Assembly (NCBI GenBank): GCA_029204225.1
Contig: CM055097.1
Location: 31,648,802-31,712,801 of the forward strand
Direction: 5' to 3'
Origin: Diphasiastrum complanatum
Lineage: Eukaryota > Streptophyta > Lycopodiopsida > Lycopodiales > Lycopodiaceae
DNA: 64,000 nucleotides
Each line of letters opens with the position of its first letter. Within the stretch, counting starts at the first letter, position 1. The position numbers and the translations under genes are program-made. Below, piece after piece: positions 44,463 to 54,400 of the stretch. The notes beneath the pieces were generated by a model. It did not search any database. It had not been told where the DNA came from and was given only the letters and a program-made list of their open reading frames with translations.

Positions 44463-45431
44463 TTGGACCGAATAAAGGATTCATTATCATGCTTTCTCCT
44501 CTCTACTTCATCCTCTTTGAAAGTAGAAGAGCAAAGTCATGCAAAGTTTGATCATTGTCTTTCTACAAGTACAAGTTTGCATCGGAATGTTGGTATGGTA
44601 GAGCATTCTTTTTCTCTTGAGCCATTTGTTGCAAATGATGGATGCATTAGTGAAGAACTTTATGAGCAAGCTTCTCAAGATAATGTTTTGGAAAAGGCTG
44701 AAATCAAGCATTCTTTGAAGCCTTTTTGTACTAATGGAGGAGGGGAAAAAATCATGTCAATTAGTACATTGGTTCAAAGTGGCGTGTTGCTGGATTATTT
44801 GGGTGTTCAAAGTGGCAAGCTGTTGGTTTTTTTCTTGAAGATGGTGGACACCAGATTTAGCCATGGTTTACTGATCATTTTCAGCCTATGTTACATCGTG
44901 AGCATCCTATTATGTATCGGGAACGGCCTGCGGAAGGTTTTTGGACAACAAGCTCCACATTTGGAACACTTTGGACAACAAAGTGTTGGTGATTTTGTGG
45001 CTGTTGGACAGCCTGCTACAGCCTCTTGTTGGTTGTCTGAGTCTTTGTGGGATAGCAAAGCATCTTATTACCTTGGAGGAAACACACATGCCTCACCAAA
45101 ACCAGTACCTTATGCTGATTTTCATGTTTTGATGCTTACTTCTTATGATGGCGGTGTTGTCTTACCTAGTGTTGGTGAGCAGATCATTGATAGTAAGATT
45201 CGGGAGGATGTGATGGTAAAAGAGTATCATACTCTTCTTTATGTTTCTTGTGGTAAGAAGACTTATGGAATCATGTGGGAACCATTGGTGGATTGCAAAT
45301 CCATATTTCGGCTTGTGGCTGGTTTTTTGGTTACCTACTTTGGATGGAGCATGCTTGTCTTCACTCTTCGACTTGATGCTACCGCACTTCGTATTCTACA
45401 TCTCTTCTACATCGGGCATGATTGGGGCTGA
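44463..45431 (+). CDS. Unrecognised 322-codon frame inside element B
   Basis: An open frame of 969 bp in the space normally filled by pol. The first codons overlap the end of the gag-like frame in another phase. I see no copia enzyme motif. It has a hydrophobic segment, LLIIFSLCYIVSILLCIG (about residues 140-157), and otherwise mixed composition. It may be a chance frame, a diverged gag tail or sequence captured from elsewhere. If gag is needed, a -1/+1 shift or splicing would be required. Coding status uncertain. Confidence 0.35.
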   Translation: MDRIKDSLSCFLLSTSSSLKVEEQSHAKFDHCLSTSTSLHRNVGMVEHSFSLEPFVANDGCISEELYEQASQDNVLEKAEIKHSLKPFCTNGGGEKIMSISTLVQSGVLLDYLGVQSGKLLVFFLKMVDTRFSHGLLIIFSLCYIVSILLCIGNGLRKVFGQQAPHLEHFGQQSVGDFVAVGQPATASCWLSESLWDSKASYYLGGNTHASPKPVPYADFHVLMLTSYDGGVVLPSVGEQIIDSKIREDVMVKEYHTLLYVSCGKKTYGIMWEPLVDCKSIFRLVAGFLVTYFGWSMLVFTLRLDATALRILHLFYIGHDWG

Positions 45432-45619
45432 GATTTCAGCTACTTCGACTACTTCAAGCTGAAGTTTTTTTTTTGGCGGCATTAAGCTTGGACAGCAAGC
45501 TACATCTTTTCTTTTTCGGCAACATGGAGTTTTGGGCAGCTTGCAACACTTTGCATTTTTGTTGCAATTTTTCATACTTCATGTCATGTTATGTTTTCTA
45601 CATTATCATTTAAGGAGGG

Positions 45620-46051
45620 TGTTAGAAGTATTAAATGATAATGTTAGTTTCCCATAGGTTACTTTGACCCAAAAGGTCGAGACTTGTGTAACCATGGGTT
45701 AGGTTTATTATTTAGGCCATGTTAAGTCAGTTTTAGTTGAGTTGGACCCAATTTTGGTCTAGTAGTAATTCGTGGGTCCAAGTAAAGTCTAATTATGTTA
45801 AGGGACCCTATCTTGACTTTTGGGGGTGCCCTATAATTAGTAGTGGGCCTTGGAAGGTTCTAGAACTTAGATTTTGGAAGAGTCTAGGCCCTTGGAAGGC
45901 CTATTTATATGTACTCTTTGTTCATTTGTAATTCATTCGCTTTCAAGCATTGCTACTACTTTCTCTCCTTGAGGGCGCCTAACCCTCTCCCTCTTCTTCT
46001 TGTATATGGAGATTGAATGTTAGAAGGATCTTGGCACTTTGATTTCCTACA
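45620..46051 (+). repeat. Element B 3' LTR
   Basis: 432 bp, bounded by the PPT and the CTCTC duplication. Confidence 0.95.
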
Positions 46052-46556
46052 CTCTCCAACTACTGCTAATTGGTCACGGATCTCTTTGATCTTCAATATG
46101 TGATCGACAATAGTTGCACCATCATCCATCCGCAATGTATGCAACTTCGTCTTCATAAACTGTATTCGAGATGTATTTGTTGTTTCAAACAATGCCTTCA
46201 ATGTCCTTCAATGTATCCCACGCTTCTTTTGGTCCTTCTGAATCTGAAATATAGGGAATAATTGCATCTCTAACTGATAAGTTGATGACATTCTGGGCTT
46301 TCCGTTTTCTCCTATCAAATGCCCGCTGATCTTCTTTAATCACTGGCCTTGTCTCTTCACCTGTCACGATCTCCCATAGCTCCTTTTCCATCAAAATGTT
46401 CTTCAGTTTGAATTTCTAAACTGCATAGTTGCCGGCACCTTCCAATTTGCTTGACTCATTAAGGACACTCTCGCTTAGAGTTGCCATTACTGGATAGATG
46501 AGTCTGGATCACAAAATTTATCACACCACAGAATTGTAAATTTTGGTTGGACACCT

Positions 46557-46803
46557 GATATCGGTACAACGCGCGGGTGCACGACTACTCGGGATTCTCT
46601 TGAGCTCGCGCGCGTGGATTTGATATTGGTACGGATATGCGATATCGGTATGACGCGCGGATGGACGACTGTTTTGGATTTTCTTTACCTCTGGCACGTC
46701 GCTCCGATATTGGTACTGATATGTGATATCGGTATGACGCGCGGATGTACGATTGCTCTTGGTTTTCTGTACCTCTGGCGCGTCGATCCAATATTGGTAC
46801 GGA
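46557..46803. repeat. Minisatellite of about 85 bp x 3 in element A leader
   Basis: GATATCGGTA recurs at 46557, 46641 and 46726, each followed by ACGCGCGG and a shared tail ending GATATTGGTAC. The repeat lies between PBS and gag, a position where LTR elements often carry tandem repeats. Confidence 0.9.
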
Positions 46804-47012
46804 CAAGATGAAAAGTAGAGAGAATATAAGAACTTTCAGATGGAATATTCTAGATTCCCCACTTCGGGATGTCGAAATGTGTGATCGTTCAAAAGACAGA
46901 GATTAGTAATGTGAAAAGTATGAAGCCTCCTAACTCTAAATGGCAGTACTAGACACTGTCTAGTGTGATTTGCGGTAAATGAGAGATTTCTTGGCAAACC
47001 TCTCACACAAAT

Positions 47013-47218
47013 AGCACTTTCCACAGCAACTAGGAAGTATTGTAAAAATCTCCCCCACTCAACAGATTTTCAATCTGTCTGATGCTGCCCTGGGCTTTCT
47101 GATGCCTCCAGGACTGTGCTTTTCACAACAACTAGGAAGTATTGTAAAAATCTCCCCACTCAACAGATTTTCAATCTGTCTGATGCTGCCCTGGCCTTTC
47201 TGATGCCTCCGGGAGTGT
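47013..47218. repeat. Tandem duplication of about 102 bp in element A leader
   Basis: CAACTAGGAAGTATTGTAAA starts at 47027 and 47129. Each copy contains the short hairpin CAGATTTTCAATCTG and CTGATGCTGCCCTGG. Confidence 0.92.
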
Positions 47219-47393
47219 GTCTTCGTTCCCCACTGATGATTCTGAGCTCCAAACCTGCAAAATACACCAAAGAAGGATTTTTTTCAGCCGTTTTTGTCTC
47301 TCCAAGCTTTCACCTTCCGTGAAGGACTTTCTCACTTCGTTGCGGAGCCTGTGACAAGCTATATCCACTGATCAGGCACGCAGGACTATCGCT

Positions 47394-47405
47394 GCTCTAA
47401 TACCA
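47394..47405 (-). promoter_or_regulatory. Element A primer-binding site
   Basis: TGGTATTAGAGC on minus, directly adjoining the 5' LTR; complementary to the initiator tRNA-Met 3' end apart from one base. Confidence 0.9.
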
Positions 47406-47670
47406 TGTCAATAATCAGATATGCAACATCAGGCATTCACCATAAGCATTCAACAACAAGAAGGCGGAAGAAGAACACGCACTGTCACACTATCACCCTA
47501 ACTCATACAGAATGTAAAATGTACAAATAGACCCTGAACCCCTGATAGAGAGAGAAAACCTACGAGTAGACCAATAGACTAGCCTACGGCTAATGACAGT
47601 TGGGTCACAGCTGTCAACATTAATGTACCTCGTAAACAGTAACAATGAAGTTTATCATTGATTTCTAACA
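47406..47670 (-). repeat. Element A 5' LTR
   Basis: 265 bp, the partner of 40892-41155. The target duplication ATGAC follows at 47671-47675. Confidence 0.95.
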
Positions 47671-47675
47671 ATGAC

Positions 47676-48995
47676 AACATGTGAAGATGACTCTTTTGCA
47701 TGACCAGTAAAAACTTGCATTCTAAAGGCCACACACAACAGTAGCAGTGTGGATCTTTGCTAATTTTTATGATTTAAGGAAACACTACCAACATGCATGT
47801 TTTGTTAAGCTTCCCTGATCTTTCCAACAACATTGCCTACCACGATAGAGCTTATCATATCTAGTATACAAGATACAGTTTCAATTACCTCATCGTTTTT
47901 CCTTTTCTTGTTCTATCTAGTATTGGAATTCCAAGCTAAACCCAATCCACAACCACTTTGGATGGATCCACAACGCCCTCTATTGCAACAATTTGATGGA
48001 GAAACTCTGCTAGTCTTGCATAGGTTACTTTCTTATCATTAGCATACATGACATCAAGTTGTAATATGCTAAACAAAATTTGGAGATGCTCTTCTTGCTC
48101 CAACACTACCATTTACACAAACTTGTCATAGCATATGCTTGAACAATCCCATCCTTGAGGAGATGGTGGGGTGAGTTGAATAGCTAGGTACCCCAACTTG
48201 AGGTATTGCTCTAGCATTCATTCATAACTCATTGAGGTTTGGACTATTGACTTGGTAGGACCTTGCTTTGTCCAAGAGGTTGACATCAGTAATTGGTCAT
48301 CTGGAGCTAAATACCTTGGTTTTGAGTCACTAACATCCCATACCTTTGGCACCCAAAGCTCGCTCTAGCTCGTACTAAGCATATGGCATAGATCTTGCTA
48401 GTGCACATCTTTTGGGACATTGTAGAGTATTTATAGATCCTAACAAAATCTATCTTATGTCTTTTGACACTTTAATAGCTTTGCTTGAACTTTGCTCTAA
48501 ACTATGTTATAAAGTGAGCTTTGTTTAGCCTTTACCTTGAAGGCCAATTTGAATTCCCTATATATTAGAAATGAATCAAGAGTTTGATGAAGAGGAATTG
48601 GATGCATTTTTAAGTGTATTTCATGCAATAGGTGGTTTAATGCATAATGATATGGATTTTTGTGAATCAATATACTTTTATGTCAAGTAGAGAGGAAGAG
48701 TCCATTTGCATTTATGTTGTGAATGAGATTGGTATGCGATTGGTGTTGCACCTGACTACTTTTGCTTCCTTTTCATGATTTATATTCCAATTATTGTAAG
48801 AAGATGAAATAAGAGCCCTTTCTAGCATTTTTGCTTGCTTTGTTATCATGGTTTTTGTGCTAAGTTTCGTAAGAAAATCAAATAGAAGCATTTATATCGT
48901 AGCATTCATACTCTCCATTCAATTTGCTCTATAGACATTGGCAATTTTAGATAATACTAAATACATGCCATTTCTTGTTGCTCGACAAATTCCAG
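47676..48995. other. Sequence upstream of the first recognised ING exon
   Basis: No ING first exon or other gene is recognised. If 48996 is an internal exon, this is intron. Alternatively an ATG at 48973 could start MPFLVARQIPGVGSLPSE with no splice at 48995. Confidence 0.45.
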
Positions 48996-49067
48996 GTGTA
49001 GGGTCATTGCCCTCAGAGTTGAAAGCAAATTATAGTATGTTGCGAGAGCTAGATTCACGCTATCAAG
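48996..49067 (+). CDS. ING: ING exon A
   Basis: It follows AAATTCCAG and ends at a GTACGC donor; 72 bp, entering in phase 2 and leaving in phase 1. It encodes VGSLPSELKANYSMLRELDS and RYQ. The start may instead be an ATG at 48973 if the upstream acceptor is not used. Confidence 0.8.
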
Positions 49068-49113
49068 GTACGCTTCTTTTCATGTGTTAGTTGTTGTGAG
49101 GCAAGGTTGTCCT

Positions 49114-49178
<65 letters not shown>

Positions 49179-50570
49179 AGAAGAAGAAGAAGAAGCTTTA
49201 TTAACGTCTTTTCCATGCCAAAAAGCATATAAGACGAACAAGTACACCAGAAAAAGTGGAACCAAGACGGAGCAATGCCGTCAAACAACATAACTAAAAC
49301 CAAACTAACTAAGAAGAGGATAATGTCCAAGATTATATGGTACGAAGACCATTTACAGACTCAACTGGCATCTCTTCAGTGCTCTAACTCTCTCACTAAC
49401 TCTGAACAATCTCAGATATCTCATTAATAGCAGTAGGTTTAATATCTACAAAACGAATGATACCATCCCTATAGATCAGCCGCTTTCCATTGGTTAGAGC
49501 CTCCTGTTTTGCCTTTTTCCGTTCTTGAACCTGAATAAAAGTAAGGTCTTCATCCAGGTATATCGTAGTGCCCCACAGTGTAGATCTCTTTCCTAGCACT
49601 TCATGACGACCTGTTGCAGATGCAAAGCGTATGACAAGAGTACCTGGGTCTTTCTTAGTCCGCCATGCCGTGTCCATATCATTGTGGTGGTGCTGAAGAT
49701 TCTCTTCAAGAAACTTTTTAGCTTCACCAACAGCATCGTGGGAGTTCGTAATACCTCTGACTCGGACATTAAGAGCCTTTTGCTCTCGCAAACGGCTCTC
49801 TATGAACGTAGCTGAGATATATGAAGGTGGAGGTGGCAGAACAACAATATTAGGACCTTTAAGCACATCTGCCCATGATGCTGTTCCACTTGACTTTCAA
49901 GGTGTTGCATCTTAGCTGAAGTAGTTGAATGAGAGGAAGCTTCGATTTTGATAGCCGTAACTTCTTTCTTGAGATCATCGATAGACGAATCTAGTTTCTG
50001 AAGATGAGATTGCACAGATTGGATCATAACTTCAAGAGAAAGAAGTTTTTTTCAATGGTCGTTGAGATATTCATATGAACGTAACTGATCTGCACGAATG
50101 ACGGAGATCATAAAGGCTGGAGGCACAGGTGATTCCTCTTCTGGGGTATTCGGGGTCAGAGGGTCGGCTATAATGGATTCACTATTAGCAAGAAGAGGAT
50201 CAGATGGAGAGATAGGGATTGCAACTGGAATAGAAGGTGAAGGTGAAGGTGGATCGAAGGTAGATGCGATGGAAGATGCAGATGCGATGGTTCCACCTGA
50301 GGCAGGTACGATGGCAGGAGCAGGAGCAGGCAGACCTACGATGGAGGCAGATTTCGGGCCAGCAAGGCGAGACTCAAGAATGGAGGCGGAGGCTTCAGGA
50401 CCTGCGATGGAGGAGGGAGAGGCTTCAAGACCTGTGATGGAGGATGTAGGGCACGGTTCAGGGCCAACAGGGTGCAATGGAGGATGGGGGGAGTTACCTC
50501 CCCCCCGCTTACGTGGAGCCATGCTGAAGATGGAGTCTGGCAGTAAAGCACCGGGCTAGGCAGCCATCGC

Positions 50571-50660
<90 letters not shown>

Positions 50661-51340
50661 TATTGAGCGTATGAAAAATGTCTCCGAATCTGTAAAAGAA
50701 AATGCATTTACTATAAATCTAAGTGCAAACACCAATGATAAAGAAACAACATAGATATGAATCATGAAATAGCTATTTATCATGTTAAAAGCCTCCAATC
50801 ATGTATTGGAGGTGGCGGTGATGCTGCTGCCAAAGAAGGATGTGACACGAGCTGCAATGGGGAATAGAGCTGAGATATGCTGTCGACGTCGAATGTGGGA
50901 AGGACCTCTTTTTGTGGTAGGACAAGTAGGTCTAGCTATAGGATAACGTTGGGAGGTGCATTGTCTCTGAGCTGGGTGGGGAGTTGTGTCATCATCGCCC
51001 ACATCATCATTTGAATCTTCTTTGGATATATAATATAAGCCAAAAGAGGGCATCAACTAGTAATGGAGGAATTGCAACTCGACAATGATAATCGGATGTG
51101 GAACTGAGGGCTTGGCCCATATCATCCAAGAAAGCATAGTGATTTGTAGCTGGGATATACTAGATTAATCAGATGAAGTAACGCATAGGCACCAAGTCTC
51201 AACTGCATATAGTATTGTAGGAGTGACCATAGTATTGAAAAGATGACACTTATTGGGAGCGTCATGAATGTATCTTTTAAATCGAAATCTCTCCAATTGA
51301 ACCAGGGAGGCATGACCCTTCCCAAGTCGCCCCAAAGCTG

Positions 51341-51421
<81 letters not shown>

Positions 51422-54400
51422 AGAATTAGAATTATATATTAATGTCTGTCAAATGCCCGAGGGCACATAAGACAAGTAGAAAGTACATCATTAAAGAAGG
51501 AGCATTGTCCACGTAGGACTTATTCCTAAAAGCTAAACCAACACTAGAAAACAGAGAGAAACAAAGCTTAACCTCCAGCTCTGTCTAGGGTACAATATCA
51601 GTAGCTTAACCACTAGCTACACAGAGGGAAAGAGAAAACTGAAATAAGTTAACTAACTGGCTAGGTGGATATAAAAAACTGCGTGATATGGTGAGAAGCA
51701 AGTGTTGGCCTCCGGTGAAGAGCCCTGGGCCTGGAGGAGCGAAGAGGACGCTGGAGCTTCGGTCGTCGTACTGGAATGTCCATTTCGCTGTATGATGTCA
51801 TGGGGAACTGACTGCTTCACACGGATCATCCGGCTACGCATAAGGATCTGCAAACGTGAAATATCACTCCAAGTATCTCTGGACAAGCCAGGACACCATG
51901 TCTCTGCTGAATATAGAGTCACCGGAGAGACAGTGGCAGAAAAAAGGTGACAACGCGTATTAGGATCATCAACGTAGTAAATAGAGGAAAACCTCTCCAT
52001 CTGGACAAGAGCAAAGTGCCCCTTGCGGAGCCTAGACAGTGCAGCTGGTCTAAAAGTGAGCAATGGACCAATGAAAAGGACACCCAAGTATGTATAAGAG
52101 GCTACTATCTCCAGTGGCAGCCCATCATAGTAGAACATTGTGTCTCTCATATGCTGTCGATTGGTGTTGAACACCATGACCTTAGTCTTACCAATGTTCA
52201 CCATCAAACCCCATATCTGGTAGGAAGTATATAAAGCATCAAGGTGCTGCTGAAGCCCAAATGCTGATCTCGATAGAAGTATCACGTTATCCGCATATAG
52301 TAGAATAGGGATAATCATATATGCTAACGGACAACCCTCTCCACCCTCTTCCCTAATAATCCGCTCAGGATCATATAGTGCGGTAGTTGTCTACAATCAA
52401 AGGATCCCCGGCTTTGAGGATAGGGTGTAAAAGGTTGGTGCACCATGATGTGGGGAGACCGAAGATGACAGATTGGTTAAAGATATGGGAAATGTATGTG
52501 GGCAATAATGTGGGCAACTGGTTTTAGGAAGTCCATACTTAGGAGGTCAACATCAGTGGCTTTTTGGGTTTGACCATTTCGGATGGCGTTTTCAACCATG
52601 GACGGGGTGAAGAGGGTGAATTCTGAAGGGCGTGGGGAAAGAGAAATGGAAAGAGAGTCAACTGCATAAAGCTTAGAAGCATAATTTATCCATGACTCAA
52701 TAGCAATAGGAGCAGGTTTATAAGGGCTTTTAGAGAATATCCGCCAAAAGAAATGGGAGGATGGGGAGGCAATAGCATCAACAAGTTTTTGTCCCAAGGA
52801 TTGGAGATAAGCTGTCTTTTTTTTCAGAGTCACTTTGTGATATTCTTTTTGTTTCAAGGCTAGGGTGTGAGGAGAGTGGCATCTAGCGTAAACAACCTTA
52901 TGTAGTGAGAAGCACTTTGTATCATACCATTTGTTGTGGGTGCGTTTATGCGAAGAGAAGGTTTTTGAAGGATAGGTAGTATTGGCAGATTGCAAAAGGG
53001 ATTGAGATAAAAAGACAGCTTGTTGGTCAACTGAGGAGGTGAAGGGAAAGTCTTGGAGAAAAGTAATTAGGGACTCGGTGTAAAGGGGAAAACCAGATGG
53101 AGAGTAAAACGGGCGATGGTGATGGGTGGGACGGTGTGTTGTGACTGTGGTACTATGATGTCCAAGGGATAGAAGTAGGAGGGAGTGATCAGAAATGGTA
53201 GGAGGTATAATGTGGAAGGTATGAAGAAATGGGATCAAAGCCGGTGACCCAATTAAGTAGTCAACAACACTATGTCCTCCTCCATGTGGGTGACAGGTAA
53301 AATAAGATGATGAAGGCCAACAAGGAAGGCTGTTCAAAATGGTTAAGGAATGGGCCTATGCTAAACCAATCAACTGCTCTCCAAAGTGGGTAGCTGGAGT
53401 ATCTGCATCCTGTGAGGTCCTGTCAAAGCCCATATCTAATGTGTGAACCTGTAGAAAGTCACTCTCTGCATGAAACTCAGCCTGCCTAATGCTCGTACGA
53501 GCATTAAAATCCCCTGCTAAAAGAATAAGGCCTCGCTGTGCAAAGCTGACTATATCATCTGAGAGAGCCTGGAAAGGGTCACCACCAAAATTTGCAAAAG
53601 ATGATGTCTGTGGTGCAAAGTAACAAACTGCAAGAAAGAGGTCCTGAGAAAGCCCCAAACAATGACCAAAGAACTGAAACCAAATAAAGCGTGCAAATGG
53701 ATCACTTTTGACCAGTTTAAAATGAGAACTGAAAACATCCTTGGTGAGACATGCAACACCACTAGAACCACGGGAGGTCTTCCCTCTCACAAAGGGCCGA
53801 TGCATTGAGTGCCAGCTGCAATCCTGTATGGATGGGAGCGGTCTATATAATAATTCATGAGTCTCTGCTAACAAAAGGATATCACATTTCAGCATGAAAG
53901 AATGGAAATCACCTGCTGAAGAAGATGATAGTATGCCATTACAATTCCAAAAAGCAATATGTAAAGGTTGAGGGGATCTCGGGCTGCTCCTTTTCCCGAG
54001 AGCCCCGAATCCCTATTGAGAAATTTTATCAAAATTTTTTGGTTTGCCTTCAATGAAAACCACCCGCTGATTTCGTGCAATTGCATCCTGGATAATTTGT
54101 TTCCTGGCTTGCCATTGTGTGTGTAAGGTCATCATCCAAAAAAATAAAAGTCCCTTTTAATTTGGCTCTAAGGCGTAAAGCTGCGTTGCGGTTGTTCATA
54201 GAGCGAAACTTGATAAACAATACATTAGTGTCAAACTTACTTCTCCAAGCTATGTCAAATCCATCCGTGGTGTGTGAGCTTAGTTGAAAGCATGTCTTTT
54301 GCCTCTTCAATGGGCTTATCCCTGTCGGGAATCCCTCTAACCCGGATATTAAAGGCTTTTTTAGCCCTTCTTTCTTGCTCGGAGAAGACATCTTGTAGTG

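Larger units (their letters stand above)
43024..46051 (+). mobile_element. Non-autonomous LTR element B nested in element A gag (TSD CTCTC)
   Basis: A complete 3028-bp insertion: LTRs 43024-43450 and 45620-46051, PBS TGGTATCAGAGC at 43451-43462, PPT AAGGAGGG at 45612-45619, and CTCTC on both sides (43019-43023, 46052-46056). Removing it restores the element A gag frame. There is no protease, integrase, reverse transcriptase or RNase H. Only a gag-like start (MARDLGAIRTCSGED, then LDGTNYSSWSCKLRF from 44287) and an unrecognised 322-codon frame are present. It must have used enzymes from a related autonomous copia. Confidence 0.95.
42340..46487 (-). pseudogene. Element A gag and protease, split by element B
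   Basis: Gag starts at 46487 (MATLSESVLNESSKLEGAGN). NYAVWKFK has become NYAV-stop-KFK, and FMKTKLHTLRMDDGATIVDH follows at about 46140. The frame is cut at GE by element B, whose CTCTC target duplication restores reading as GERVQDREIVQLTLNSL beyond 43023. An Arg/Gly-rich stretch and the knuckle CRYCNKPGHWEREC (about 42654-42613) are followed by the protease motif YIDSGASKHMT. Confidence 0.9.
40892..47670 (-). mobile_element. Copia element A: LTR pair, TSD ATGAC, internally deleted, hosting element B
   Basis: A bounded LTR retrotransposon on the minus strand. 5' LTR 47670-47406, PBS 47405-47394, gag from 46487, PPT just before the 3' LTR at 41155-40892. Both ends are flanked by ATGAC (40887-40891 and 47671-47675). 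The protease motif YIDSGASKHMTSRKEWF (about 42393-42343) is joined after a stop directly to the reverse transcriptase motif NKAIYKLKQALRAWY, so integrase and most of reverse transcriptase are deleted. Gag has a Trp-to-stop change near 46419 and a frameshifting 10-bp repeat near 46200. By eye the LTRs differ at about nine sites, mostly transitions. Element B interrupts gag at 43024-46051. Confidence 0.95.

Noticed and set aside
50098-50559. 153-codon plus-strand frame opposite LINE 3 ORF1
   Set aside because: It is the antisense shadow of the Pro/Ala/Ser-rich ORF1 N-terminus.
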